A DNA stretch of 64,000 nt, from assembly GCA_019787685.1 (NCBI GenBank), contig JAHNUO010000029.1, positions 62,001 through 126,000 of the forward strand, given 5' to 3'. Below the pieces are notes generated by a model. The model did not search any database, was not told the origin of the DNA, and saw only the letters and a program-made list of their open reading frames with translations. Shown here in pieces: positions 1-11,654 of this stretch (position 1 is the stretch's first letter; every line of letters begins with the position of its first letter). This DNA comes from Chiua virens (lineage: Eukaryota; Basidiomycota; Agaricomycetes; Boletales; Boletaceae). The position numbers and the translations under genes were made by a program.

Positions 1-334
1 CTCACTGGATCTGGATCAGAAGAACACGCTGGTGTCCACCGTGGTCAAGGCAAAAGTTCTTGTGGAGTCTTCACTCATTGGGTAACGAGTCGAGTTCATG
101 ACCTGAGTCCGAAGCCGTCAACTTTAGGATGGTTTGTCCGGTCGTCGCTGAGCCATGACATCAGCCTGATTCACGTTCCAACAAGCCATTTATTTCAACC
201 ACACATCTTAGGCCTGTATCTTTGTAATAATTCTCTTCCCCATCTATAGAGCCTTATACAGAATACCGACTTTGTGATTCCCACTCACTCCGCAAGTTTG
301 ACCACGACATGTTCTTCTGTTCTGTTCACCTTCC

Positions 335-649
335 TCATCGTTCCTGCTCCACCGGAGCTTTTTCATGGTGCTCGGGACTCGGACTGCTCAAGCATAACAT
401 TGTTGTAGAATGAGAACTCAGGTTGTGCGAGTTCGAAGCTATTGATGTCTGCAACATTAAGAATCTGACAGGCACACCCGGGTTAACACTGATATGAAGG
501 CACGTGGAATGAATCTTGACGTACGACTTTGGTCTGACGCCGGCCAGGACGACTTCTTTCTCATGATCGTCCTTGATCAGGAGAATTTTAGGGTCATACG
601 AATACGCTGATAGAACATTCTTGTCCGTCGAGGTGAGCAAAGAAACCAT
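335..649 (-). CDS. Hypothetical protein or exon, function unknown
   Basis: An open frame of 104 codons on the minus strand. The N-terminal two thirds read like a folded protein with mixed hydrophobic and charged residues, such as KILLIKDDHEKEVVLAG. The last third is Ser/His-rich and may be read-through of an intron, because a GTGTGCC donor and a TTGCAG acceptor lie near the change in composition. No family is recognised. It may be one exon of a gene running off the left edge. Bases 1-334 and 650-1077 show nothing else I can support. Confidence 0.22.
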   Translation of the reverse strand: MVSLLTSTDKNVLSAYSYDPKILLIKDDHEKEVVLAGVRPKSYVKIHSTCLHISVNPGVPVRFLMLQTSIASNSHNLSSHSTTMLCLSSPSPEHHEKAPVEQER

Positions 650-1077
650 TTACACTTTCGACGATGCAATCTTCTTTCTTCGTCCTCTTCAGGGAGGAGT
701 CAGGTTTGAATTTGGGAAAAACCAAGGCCCAGACTGTTCGTGAGTACTGAACAATTGCGATAGTCCTGAACAAAGAATCGCATTAGCAATCGAACAGGTC
801 GATAATGATAGTTATCGTATGGTCGTACGATGACCGTTTGCGGCCCATCACGGTCACTGGTCCCGGTCAGGGATCGATATCGTCACTACAAAAGGGAAAG
901 CGCTCGAGACTGGAAGCCTAAGTAAGCAGTATTGAGTTACCTCACATGCCATCGTCACTCTGCGGACAGATCCGACGTTGGGATTCGGATTCCCAAAGGA
1001 TCCAAACCCTTGCAAACCAATCAGCCGTACATTCGGCGTCTTACATTATGCATTGATCTTACAAGTGGGCCAACAAC

Positions 1078-3182
1078 CTACATATCGTATATGAACCATG
1101 CACTACGGTCTCCAGCGCCATCTGGTTCATCTTCCTTTCTCATCTTCTGCCTCCTTTCTGCTTTCAAACGGTTCTCTCGCCATAGGTACATCCAGTTAGC
1201 CGTGGACGCGATCAAGATACCGATGGACATGAAGATGAACGTGATTGTCGCTGTAACGTGTCTGTGGTCCGTAGACAGATATCCAAGGAGAAAGATAGAA
1301 AAAAGACCGCCTAGTTCGAGCAGGATGAAAGCGAGGGCCACAGCAGTTCCGCGTCGCGTGTGCGGTGCGCTGTTGTTTGCTAACCACGTTGCCATCACGG
1401 GCATTCCGGAGGTCGCGCCGGGGACAGAGAAGAAGAGGGACGCGTAACCGATCAGACTTGATTGGCTCACTAGCGTGCGACTCCATCAGATTGGCATCTT
1501 TGTCTGCTGGACAGCTTCAACATACCGAGATACATGGTAAAACCAATGATCTTGAGAAGAGCAAAGAAGATCACGATACATCCACGACGCTTGTAGTGGT
1601 CCGACACAGCAACTGACACAAACACCACTTGGCATAGGATCTCAAATAAATGCAATGATTCATTCCTGGAAATACTTACAGACAAATGCGGCAGCGAATG
1701 GAGATGCACTCATGAGTTGAACTTGACTACCTGCATCATGATGTCCGAGACCAGCAACAATTGTCGGTAAGAACCTAACATCGTGAAGGTTAGAAATAGA
1801 AATAGATACGAGCAAAAGAAAGAAACTCACAACACGAAGCCGACTTGTATCGTGCCTAATAAATACGACCATTTGTCAATGAAGTTGAGATACGAGAGCG
1901 TAAGTAGATTACCATTAAAAAAGAAGACAATAGCAAGGATCAATACGTGCGGAGATTGGACCGCCCTAATAACTTCAGTCCAGCTAAAGTTGTTCTCTTT
2001 GCTATGTTCTGTCGCCGAACCGGCGTGAGCAAGGGCTGTAACAACGTGTGCCCGTTCTGTCTCCGTCAAAAAGCGGACCTTCTCGGGTGAACGAGGAAGG
2101 AAGAAAAAGGACATGATACCGAAGGTAATGGCGCATAGTCCCTCCTGTTAACACCGATAAGCTTCGTTCCCCGGAATACTTGATGTTCAACATACCACAA
2201 TAAATATCCATGCCCAACCAGGCTTACCGCCAACTCCATCCAATTGGACGATGGCAGCGGCCACTAAACTAGAGAACGTATGGGTGAATATCGATACGCA
2301 GTAGAAAGCCGCAATCCTGTGAAACATTAGACAGTGTAATATAGCGCCAACTTGACGCGTACCGTCTTTGCAACAGCTTTGGAGGATAGAAGAAAGACAG
2401 AGAAATAATAATCATGGGAAGGATACCACCTGGGCTACTGGTGAACGAAGAAAATCATGGTTTGCAATACCCCAACCTTGGAACAAACCGAGCAAAAACC
2501 GACATGCTAAGAATCCAGAATAATTGTGGACCAGTCCTTGAGTTCCGGTGAGCCCACATACAACATTGAAACGACTTGTACCCCAAAACGCTTACCTTGC
2601 GAAGCAGATATAAAACCTCCCATTGTGATCATAGCAGGAAGCATAAGGTTAGGCCCAACATACTACAACGTTCAAAGTCAGTTCTAGTTGCATCATTAAT
2701 GGTGTCGTGATTCACCTTCACAACCATGTTGCATGGAAACTGGACGACCATGGCCAGACTATTCCATGATGAGTAGGGGTTAAAGACTATGAAAATTCGT
2801 TCACTTACACATAAGTGACAGCAAGGGCTATCGTGTACTATCGAAAATAATAAGTGGAAATGAGTTACCTAGTAGACCGTATAAGGTACCTGATAGTTCG
2901 ACATGGCCAAGGATCTCTGCAATCCAGCCACGTGCGCATTCCCAATATTGCCCTTGTCCTACACGTCGTCAATCAGTCATACGGTGCACGAAACCCAGCT
3001 CGCAAACATACCAAAGAATTAAAAAGAAAGAAACCAGCGAATACTGGTAGAACCGACATATCAAGCTTCCTCCAAACGGTGTGGTCTAGCACGGGACATT
3101 CAGGTTGGTGTAACTCGTCCTCCTTGAGACTATCAAAATGACGCAAAATGGGCGAATGATGGGATGACTCAGATTCCTCCAT
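1078..3182 (-). CDS. MFS transporter, anion:cation symporter (allantoate permease-like) family
   Basis: A multi-exon membrane transporter. The first exon begins at 3182 and carries WRKLDMSVLPVFAGFFLFNSL, the usual start of transmembrane helix 1 in the Dal5/Tna1/Vht1-like symporters. The next exon (about 2890-2965) encodes DKGNIGNAHVAG, the family signature after helix 1. Later exons give the central loop before helix 7 (1827-2114), the GLGHHDAGSQVQLMSASPF segment (1660-1790), and the last helices with a charged C-terminal tail ending at 1078. At least six short introns interrupt it. Members import small organic anions or vitamins such as allantoate, nicotinate, biotin or pantothenate; the substrate cannot be read here. 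No frameshift was noticed, but not every splice site was checked. The coordinates span the whole gene including introns. Confidence 0.85.
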
Positions 3183-3995
3183 AGAGAACTAAAACTTGGA
3201 GGTGATCAGCGCGGTGGACCGGAGTGGTGAACAGAAGACCATGCACACACGCAACATTTAAACCAAGAGTGATGGCGGTAACTGCAACTGGTGTTCTAAG
3301 TCCGCCGACCGGATCCCTCGAGGAGTCTGTGTTGGGTGAGAACAAGAGCGGGTCAACCGGTGCGCTACAACCGTTTGCGCAACCGTGACCCTAGGATGGA
3401 TGCTACCCAAATCATGTTATGCGTTTCAACCTGTCGACAGGACACGTGGGTCTTCGAGGTCACTTTCAAAGTCAACCTTAATGATTGGCTGAGCGTCCTG
3501 TTCTCGACCGAGACCTAATGGATCCTCGGTTCTCTTCATCGTCCAAATGTGCAAAGAAATGCAACTTACCCGTATCCATAGTGCCGGATAGGATATGATC
3601 GTTTGGCGATATGGGAATTTTGCAAACAAAGATGAATATCCTTTCTCGTTTGCCAACAACTCGAAGATGGTTCGTTTATGATACCGTTGGAAGTTTGGAC
3701 TGGACATGTGTCTACATATCTGACCTTCGAGTCAGAAGGTTCTACTGGATGATCCATTTCTGGATGACGTCGGGCTGGGGTTCCGGTCGAAACGGTGTCA
3801 TCACGACTATTCGAATTGAGAGGGCTGGCATTACGATGGCAGAGAAAACTGGTCTTCGCCAGACACGTCATCGTCGTCGACGTGACGTATTATTATCACG
3901 GCCCGATTCTTATACTTACCGGCATCCATTTTAAATACCAACCATGGTGTTGTAAATTGAAGGCTGAATGTTTGCTGTCATGATGCCAGGCAATA
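3183..3995. other. Intergenic stretch with no supported gene
   Basis: This lies between the transporter start and the pogo-like element. Several frames of 60-107 codons overlap on both strands, but none has a recognisable domain or a convincing set of splice sites. The first bases presumably contain the transporter promoter. Confidence 0.4.
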
Positions 3996-3997
3996 TA

Positions 3998-4857
3998 CAG
4001 TCGACTCCCACATAACCGATACCTCTCGGGACATGCCCAAGAGCATACGTTATGAGAGAGTATTTGTTCTCGGGAGATTGGCCTGCTGAGACAAAACAGT
4101 CAAATTTTTCGAGCGGTATTTAACAACAATGATATGTAGAGTAGTACGAGGCTAAGTACGTGTAAGATAATCGGTAACCTTCCCGTTCACCATGCTCTCC
4201 ATCGCAGTAACTCGGGTTCTTTGTTTCGACGAGCGCAACATATGTCAGCAGCCCCGCACAAATTCATTGTCCAACTCATCGACAACATCCTCCAACATGC
4301 GAACGGCCTCAAGCGGCTCCTTTCGCGTGCGACACGGCTTCAGATCAACCTTCACAGCACCGGCGACGTGTTGTTCATCAGCCTCGCTCATTGCCTACAC
4401 AGCGCGTGCCTCCAAGACAGACTGCCAAATGTCTTTGTCTGTAGACTGTTGCCTACAAAATGTTGTGTTTCTCCTCGTCTGAGTCGAGGAACTCGGGAAT
4501 GCTCACCCGATTTGCATGTTGAAGGACACCGGTCACCTCCAAGCTATCCAGCGCTTTGTTGAGAATAGTCTCGGCAGACTCAGGCTCGGCGACAGTGAGG
4601 TTTAGGTCACTCCTTGCCTTGGTTGTCGTTGCACTCCCATGCTTGCTAGCAAAAAATTATATAATATACTACCTAATTTGGTTATATTTCGGATGTTGTA
4701 TCGGTTTTGCATACGAGAAAGTGCTATCGGGTATGCGATATGGGAGAGTATTTGTTATAGGATGGAACTCCCGCATTCCAAGTCGGGAAATGTAAAAAGG
4801 TATACATTAGAAGGGAGTATCGCTTTTACCCCCTATTCCTTATGTGGGAGTCGACTG
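3998..4857 (-). mobile_element. Decayed pogo/Tigger-like (Tc1/mariner superfamily) DNA transposon
   Basis: The ends are inverted repeats: CAGTCGACTCCCACATAA at 3998-4015 and its perfect reverse complement at 4840-4857. Each end is flanked by the dinucleotide TA, the expected Tc1/mariner target duplication. The CAGTCGA start resembles Tigger/pogo termini. At about 860 bp it is too short for a full transposase gene, and the interior keeps only remnants of one on the minus strand. It is therefore non-autonomous, either an internally deleted copy or a degraded one. It sits between a WD40-like fragment and the transporter gene. Confidence 0.75.
4245..4600 (-). pseudogene. Transposase C-terminal remnant (pogo/Tigger DDE type)
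   Basis: Two minus-strand frames inside the TIR element read like the C-terminus of a pogo-type transposase. The upstream piece (about 4600 down to a stop at 4453) contains ALDSLEVTGVLQHANRVSIP followed by an acidic stretch. The second piece (4391 to a stop at 4245), in a shifted frame, ends with PLEAVRMLEDVVDELDN, resembling the common terminal pattern in which a Leu-rich helix pairs with an acidic tail. The stop and the frame shift between them show the gene is dead. The family assignment rests on pattern recognition supported by the TIR and TA flanks; no DDE residues are visible. Confidence 0.5.
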
Positions 4858-4859
4858 TA

Positions 4860-5353
4860 GTTCAACTGAGTAATTCGGATTCGAGTACGCGGAATTCGCC
4901 GGAAAAGCAGGTGGACCCCGGACCGAGCCAATTTACCTCGGTCACGACGGTCATCGATTATCCGTTGGCCGCATCCGTGTACGCTCGTGTTCCGGTCGTG
5001 CGCGTGCCAGTGAGCGACCAGGTCTGATCCCGTCACGATTTTGACACGTCCAGCTGCGCGCCTGAGTATTTCCGGCTCGTGTGTCTCGATTCGATCACTC
5101 GGCGCATCTAACACACTTGCGCATACTTCCCACTTTGCGATACTGAAACATGATCACTGCCGTCCTCGTTCACACCCTTTCCACAATGGTCCCAGCCGTG
5201 AGTGTCAAGGACGACTGACCTAATCTCCATTTCTGTTTTCCAGTATCGAATATTTCCTTTGGTTCCACATATCATCACGTGTTCCCTATCAGCAAGGAAT
5301 ACGACAGAGCATATTTCATCGATGACGTTGATTTCGATTTTGATTGGCTTCAC
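4860..5353 (-). pseudogene. Possible WD40-repeat protein fragment
   Basis: The minus-strand frame from 5353 carries ICSVVFLADREHVMICGT followed by IRYWKTE, which has the spacing of one WD40 blade. The next frame (5114-4860) continues weakly and stops at the edge of the pogo-like element. Only about one blade is convincing, no start methionine context is clear, and the transposon boundary truncates the 3' side. It may be the leftover of a WD40 or NACHT-WD40 gene. A chance resemblance is possible. Confidence 0.25.
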
Positions 5354-5559
5354 TCATCGTCCTGTATCATAGCGGTGACCACATTTGCATGAATCCTTGG
5401 CAGTATTGCACCTTTGATCGCCTCCCTTTCGCCACGCCTGTTCGGTCGTTCATTTTTCTGCTCGACCTTACCAGCACTAGTACCCTCATTCCAGTCCTGC
5501 AGCTCGTCACTAGCGTCTTTTCCACGTCCCTTCAACCCACCCAGTTGATTGGTTCTTAG

Positions 5560-6060
5560 GCGTGGGCATAACTCGGAAACTATTTGTGACTTGATCATGA
5601 CAAGAACGAACACGTGGTTCATCAGCGTCGTCGAAATCGAAGTCACCCCATTTTCGTACGAGCCACAGGCGAAGGAAGATCCGTGTCGGACATGGATCAC
5701 GCAAGGCGATCTGATCTCGTTCCGTTGTCACAGTTATCGCCACCAACAAAGGAGCTTGGCATCGCCGTTACAGCTTACTCGCTTTGGACAAATCAGGAAA
5801 CTCGAGGACCGCTTTGGTACGCGAACCTCGCTTCCAAGACCGTAAGCTCACCAGACATGCTTTCTTACTCACATACGCGCCATATAATATTCGGCACAAC
5901 ATCGCCATCGTGGATGCGCTGACCGAGCTTGCCAAGAACACCACGCACTGAGGCAGAACTGCAGGAGATCAATCAGTTCATTGAAAACGCGAATGTCAAA
6001 GGAGATAGGTACCCTACAAGCCACGCAAAGCGGAGACTCTGAGCTTAGTTTGTCGATGTC
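5560..6060 (+). pseudogene. Aldo-keto reductase, broken C-terminal part
   Basis: Several frames on the plus strand, read in order, match the C-terminal half of fungal NADPH-dependent aldo-keto reductases (YakC/AKR13-like). A piece near 5625 has VVEIEVTPFSYEP, the usual position of the EYSPF motif. A second near 5735 has TKELGIAVTAYS. A third near 5940-6015 has AELQEINQFIENANVKGDRY, the conserved C-terminal helix. These lie in different frames with stops between them (for example a TGA within the THXXAEL segment near 5952), and the NADPH-binding and catalytic Tyr/Lys regions are missing. The gene is therefore a pseudogene. The transposon about 700 bp upstream may have contributed to its loss. 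Confidence 0.65.
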
Positions 6061-6250
6061 ACATACATAGTATCTCAATCGTCTTGCAGGTTACAAAACG
6101 CCTGAAATGTTCACGAGTTTGCTGGCGTTGCTGCTCGAAAGATAAAAATGGGACGAGTATTCAGGTTGACGCAAGTAAAACACATCTCAGCGTACGAATC
6201 CTCGTCCCTCATCAATATCCCAACCCAGAGACATCAAGCCACATCATCGC

Positions 6251-8717
6251 TCACCCCTCGACGGTCTCTACTTCCACGCTCCCCGTCCGCCTCGTCACCC
6301 TCTCCAAAGCCATCCGTCTCGGATCTCTATACCCGTTCCCAACCCCGAGCACACTCTGCCCACTAGCATGTCCTAAACTCGTCGCACGCATACCCGGTCC
6401 TCTCGCACGCCTTGCCGCCACCTGCTCGTGTTCACTGCCGCCACCGTCCTTGGCAAATTTGATCTTGCTGTCTGGTCTTGGATGCGAACGCGAACCGGAG
6501 AGCCCTGCGATCGCCCAAGAGACTTGCACGCCCCGTCGGATACTCCATAGCCATATCAACCCAAAGACAGGCGCACTGACGAGGACGTTGAGCACGGGAA
6601 ACAAGTCGGGGTAGCGCGCGGGGGGCGGGACGAGTAGTTCGAGAAGGTGTAAGAGAATCATGGAGAAATTGACAGTCTGGATGCGGGTATGCACGATGTC
6701 AGTCATTCGGGACAGGTGCGCGCTACAAGAAAGGGAGACACGCACCGCCGAGAGCGCGTGCGTGAACGAATCAAAGCGCACGCAAAAGGGGTTGTATCCT
6801 ATGAGTCGGCACCAGAACAGGAGCATCGCGATGTATTGCACGCCGAGACCGTCTTTCTTGAGTAATGGCCACATGCTGTGGTTGGGTTTTGTGAGAATGA
6901 TCAAGTAAAGAGATACAAACAGATCCAACCTGAAGACACCCACGACGTTCCCAAGAGCACCCCAGGCGAACACTTCTTCGCCAGGCATCGCGCCCGAGAG
7001 AAGGAGCGTAAGAGGAAGGAGGGGTAACAATATCGTCTTCTCGTGAACTTGAAATGAAAAGAGGAAAAATGACATCGACGTCGTCAGTAGCGCGTAGGGA
7101 AGCAAAGGCAGTGTTGGGGCCTGAGGCTGTGACCGTCCATCCTCTGGGGGAGATGGTAGTCGGCCGTAGTAAGCTCTCCACATAGGTCCGGCCGTCGCAG
7201 GTAAAAACCCGAGTGCGGTAAGAGCCGCCGAGGCTTTGATCAGCAGAGGTTCCCTTCCCTCGAATACACGCCTCCATTTAAGGACAGTAACATTGGTGAA
7301 ACACCAAAAGTTGGCGACCTTGTCTTCGAAAAGGCCACGAGAGAATGGAAAAATCCGTGCTATTGAATCCCCGAGAGTGGATATGGGTGAGAATGGAGGA
7401 AGGAATGGTGCGAAAGCGACAAGAAAGGTGAGTGTGGTGACCAGCGCCAGTCTGGTAAATAGTCGGAGCCTGATAGCCTTGTCAGCAACGCCCACTCATC
7501 CAGCCAATAGCAAACATACCCCTCCTTGGATCCCAGGGAAATGCATTTACTAAGTAAGTATGCACCGATAGCAGGGGCATAATACAGAGACATCTGCTTG
7601 AAACACAGGCTCAGCACGAAGAAAACAGCACCGACGAGGTCAAACCCGATGGCAAATGCGTTGATTGCTAACAACGTAAAACCTGAGGCAAGATTATATC
7701 ACATGATCTATTCATAGGACATGTGCGATTTACGCACCAAGCATTACCGAGTTGTATTGAAAATGGCCAAAGTCGATGAGCAGTAGAGCGGGGTGGAATA
7801 GAAGTGTCACAAATGCAGCATGCTGCGGTTCAGATGAGTTGCAAGATACAGTCTAATTAAGTGAATCTTCATACCTGGGTCCTCGAAGAGCGCATGGCAT
7901 GCCACGTGCGCATGAAACAATACAGTGCTGGGACATATATAAGGGCATCCAGCGCAAGCACGCTTGCACGCATAAATAATTTATTTCCTGGCGTTTCTAT
8001 TCCGCGAGAAGTATCCAAAGCAAACCAGGTCGGCTCGATCCACGACCCACTTTGGAATCAATTTAAGATGGGGCTGTACATAGGCGAGTTGTGACTGGGA
8101 CTTACACTTTTCCACATATCCATGAAGCGTAAGCGGTCAGTGGAGGATAATCGAGACCCCAATACTGCAGGTCGTAGCGATACCACTGCTGGACAGGGAG
8201 GTGGATAGTCACTTCCATCCAATGGCGCTGCGCTTCAAAGTCACCGAACATGGGCGGGGTGGCATATCCTGGGCAACGGGCTTCGATGAAGATGTAAGAA
8301 ATGGGATAGGAACATACCGGAGTGACTACCCAAACCTATGCACCACTTGACGCAGGTCGAGGCGGCAATCGCACAAGGTACCACCCAAGCCTTCATGCCC
8401 TGTCTATGCATCCAACGAACCCAGCGCCTTACAGCACCGTAATCTAACACGTCGTCGTGTTGGGCATCCGGGATGTAAGCTCGTCTGTTCTGTGCCATAA
8501 GAGCACGAAAACTTTGCGACCTGTTCGCGCTTGGAGGGAGGGTAGTGGGGGTGGATGAAGCGATGGAAGCAGGCGAAGCACAACTTCGCGCTTGCCAGTC
8601 GACATCGTGAAATGCGCCCGTTTTTAGCCAAGGCAAGCTCTGGGGAGGGTGTAACAAATGCCGGCGAGGTTGGGGAGATACGATTTCGGGGGGTTCAGCA
8701 TCCGAGCTAGTCAACAC
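6251..8717 (-). CDS. ALG6: Dol-P-Glc:Man9GlcNAc2-PP-dolichol alpha-1,3-glucosyltransferase
   Basis: An ER multi-pass membrane enzyme that adds the first glucose to the lipid-linked oligosaccharide used for N-glycosylation. Exon 1 (8717-8318) ends in GLGSHSG. Exon 2 (from 8268) carries [14 protein letters not shown] and [12 protein letters not shown], the luminal-loop signature of the ALG6/ALG8 family. A further exon near 7740-7810 has [16 protein letters not shown], and the next has [18 protein letters not shown]. The large 3' exon has [17 protein letters not shown] and [14 protein letters not shown]. Those motifs fit ALG6 rather than ALG8. A likely intron of about 70 nt (near 6677-6745) is still open in frame. 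At least five introns are present. The N-terminal 100 residues before the first helix are longer and more polar than in yeast Alg6. The sequence after the last helix is a basic tail. Confidence 0.92.
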
Positions 8718-8734
8718 GGAGAGAGAATAAATTT

Positions 8735-9118
8735 TAAGAATGTAAGAAGTTAATGACGCACAAGGTGCTTCGAAGACTGGCGACGGAGCTGCGAAGGCGC
8801 AATGTCGACTTCCGGAGGTGTTGTGACGACGAATTCAGGGATACAGTCCGGTCGCGAGATGGTCTCCTAAGCGGTTGTGAGTCTGGAAGAACGTCCATTG
8901 TTGAGCTAAGAACGCCGCTCCCAAAACGGAAAGTGATTGTTTGTTTCAAAAGCTGCTGCCAAACAAGGACAGGTCTTATCCTCTTACTGAATTTCGAGCG
9001 CGATATTGCCGAACAATAAATGTTGCAGATCGAATACCCGATTTAGTCGTGATTTGGCTGATATAAAGGTGATATCGATCTTGATCGCTCGTACGCATCT
9101 TTCACCCCCATTTCCACC
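8735..9118. promoter_or_regulatory. Divergent intergenic region between ALG6 and the kinase-like gene
   Basis: About 400 bases separate the ALG6 start (8717, minus) from the kinase-like gene start (9119, plus). It must contain both promoters. A TATA-like ATATAAAGG occurs at about 9061-9069, some 50 bases before the plus-strand start, and the start context is CCACCATGA. The short frames here on both strands look like chance. Confidence 0.4.
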
Positions 9119-11476
9119 ATGAAGAGGGGTTTTCTCAACACCGACAAAGCAAAGCGCAAACTTGAAGCCACCGAAGACTCGAACCTCCCACAGGACGACT
9201 CCAATCGTAAAGACAAGGGAAAGGAAAAAGAAAAGGAAAAAGCAGAACTGTAAGATACCGTTCTCGCACACCGCCTGTGACTCACCCAATTCATGTGGAT
9301 AGACCTCCAGGTGGCCGGATTTTCCGGGTTGCTGATGGTCTTGACCTTCATTCCGTTCCGCCTTCCGTGAAATCAAAGGAACAAAAGCGCTTCATATTCC
9401 TCTACTGGCCGCGAGATCCCAAAGGCAAAATCATAAAGCCTTCCGAAATTCATGGCAAAGAGGCGGGAAATGGCGTTCAGTTTTGGGGGGCTACCCTCTA
9501 CGACTTCTACTTTGTTCGCCGTATGCCTGACAATGATCATTTTCTGACCATCTCGACGGGAAGCAAGCTCACCAAGGTCATGAAGGAATTTGGTGAACTT
9601 GACCACGCTGCAGACCAGATTTCCTTGGCGGCTCGTGAACCCGAGCCGGTGGAAATCCTAGCTTGGGATCCTGCTCAGGCTATTACGGCACATGAGCGTC
9701 GCATCTTTGCGCGTTTCTGTACACCCAAGCAGGTGAGCGAGAAAGGTTCTGCCTCTCGAAGCTTCAACAAAGGAATCTGACATTGATATGTAGACAGCGA
9801 ATATACCTGAACCAATCGAGCAAGCTGATATGCAGGGCATTGACTCTGATGCCACTGGAGGGACCAAAAATCCGGTTTCAGACTCGGAAGACAGCGTGCA
9901 GGAAGGCAAATCTGAGTCTGTCAATTCGGCGGACGAAGCCAGTACACAGTCTAAGCAGATCCCATCAGATGTTTCCGTGGAGTCCCCGTTCCACCCAAGC
10001 CATTATCCTCCACCGTGGCCTTTGGTGCCATTCGAGAACCCATCTCCATATCCTCTCCAACGACGAATACCGATTCATCTCCTTCCAAAGAAGCTCTACG
10101 TGCATGACCCGTGGAAGCTTGCTAACACTGCTTGGCATCATCACGATCTCGAAGGCGGAGATAAGTCATGGAGTTCAAAGAGCGACCACGTACGAACGTA
10201 CACCCTCTCGCTTCCATGTAGATCACAAGAAATGGTGGAAGATACGGCGAGAATGGCTGCTATAGCCGAGGGTATATTAGTCGAGACTCGTGAAGGGGTC
10301 ATTATCCCTCCCCAGCAGGAAACCGAAGGTCCCACTGAACAGCCTGCCATTCGTGCCTTCCTCCCAAAGCGGCCTCGGAAACCAACCGAGGTTCCCGAAG
10401 CCCATCTATACATCTCTCCAGCGGCTCAGCTCGGAAATGGAAACCACTCCGTCGTTTACGAGGCCGAGTTGGAACTCCCACGTGATCTTTTTTGTGAGAG
10501 GACTTATTGTCGGACTTGCCTTGACGAGCAGATCGACGTCGAAGTCAATCGACTAAAGGAATCTGGAGAGTGGGATCGGCTGCTGAACGAACATGCCACC
10601 AAGAAAGCTGACCTTTCCGCTCATGATTCTTCATCTTCATCTTCTGTTCAGTTACCTCCACGCCACGTGGGCTTTGTCTCCGTGAAAGACGAGCGTCAAC
10701 CCTTGGAAACGGTGTCGCTCACGACTAACCCCGCGGCCGAGGATGATGGTCCCAATCACTTATTATCCGACCCCGTAATCAACCGTTCCATCACCTATGA
10801 AGGATTGGCCATCCCCGTCTACCCGAATATCCAGTGGCAAACCCCCTCGTTGCCAGACACGATCTGTAAACACCAGGCAGAAAAGATGAAACCAGTTCCC
10901 CAGACAGCCCGCTTCCGCGTCGCAGCCAAGTTGTCCCTCCCCTACGACCCGCACCTCGAACGCGAAGCTCACAACTACCTCGAGTTCCCTGGCCACTTTT
11001 TTGAGCACTGGTCGGGGTACAACGTGGTGCCGCCCATCCACGATCCAACGCCCGTCGGTGCGGTCGTGCCACAGTTCTTTGGGTATTATGAGCCGGAGGA
11101 GCCGTCTACTATGAAGGACGGCTTCCTCAGTCCGATTTTACTGGTGGAACATTGCGGTCGGCCGATCAGCATCCAGGAGCTGTCGATCGACGATCGACAC
11201 GAGTGCGCGGCCCTATTGTTCCGTTTCCACTACGCAGGGTGGCTCCACGAGTCGTTCGCTGAGCGCAATATCCTCATGCAAAAGGGCCATCCAACGTGCA
11301 GTCCGTTGGAGGAGACGGATGACCCTTATTACCGACACCGAGAGCACAGCTTCCGACTGATCGACTTTGGTCGGTCAGTGAAACGAGGAGGCAAGGTGGG
11401 AGCATCGGCAGTAGAAGAGATGAATGGAAAGAAGCTTTTTGGGATCATGGAATTCGCAGGGATGCCAGAGTTTTGA
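9119..11476 (+). CDS. Protein kinase-like domain protein (probable pseudokinase)
   Basis: Three exons (9119-9249, 9303-9732, 9794-11476) join in frame and give about 747 residues. The start has a good context, and the first 43 residues are Lys/Glu-rich. Residues 190-260 are an acidic/Ser-rich linker. The kinase-like fold begins near residue 390 with LGNGNHSVVYEAEL, a Gly-rich loop. It contains a catalytic-loop equivalent HESFAERN near residue 672 and a DFG-equivalent LIDFGRS near residue 708. In place of HRD-x4-N the loop has HES-x3-RN, so the catalytic Asp is missing. Long insertions (acidic, Ser-rich, near 10,620-10,760) separate the lobes. Such proteins are expanded in agaricomycetes, mostly without known function. 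Substrate and partners are unknown. Confidence 0.8.
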
Positions 11477-11654
11477 ATCATATGAGCTATCGCGCACCAT
11501 GGACAGCGTGTATACCATATGTTGATGGAGATCACTTTTGAATAACCGGAAGCGCCAGAACCGGGCGACAGGACCGGTGCCATTCCATCCATTCTATACA
11601 CCTTTGCCCCATGAATCTCTCTACAATGCAAACTCGATAGATTCCAACGATAGC

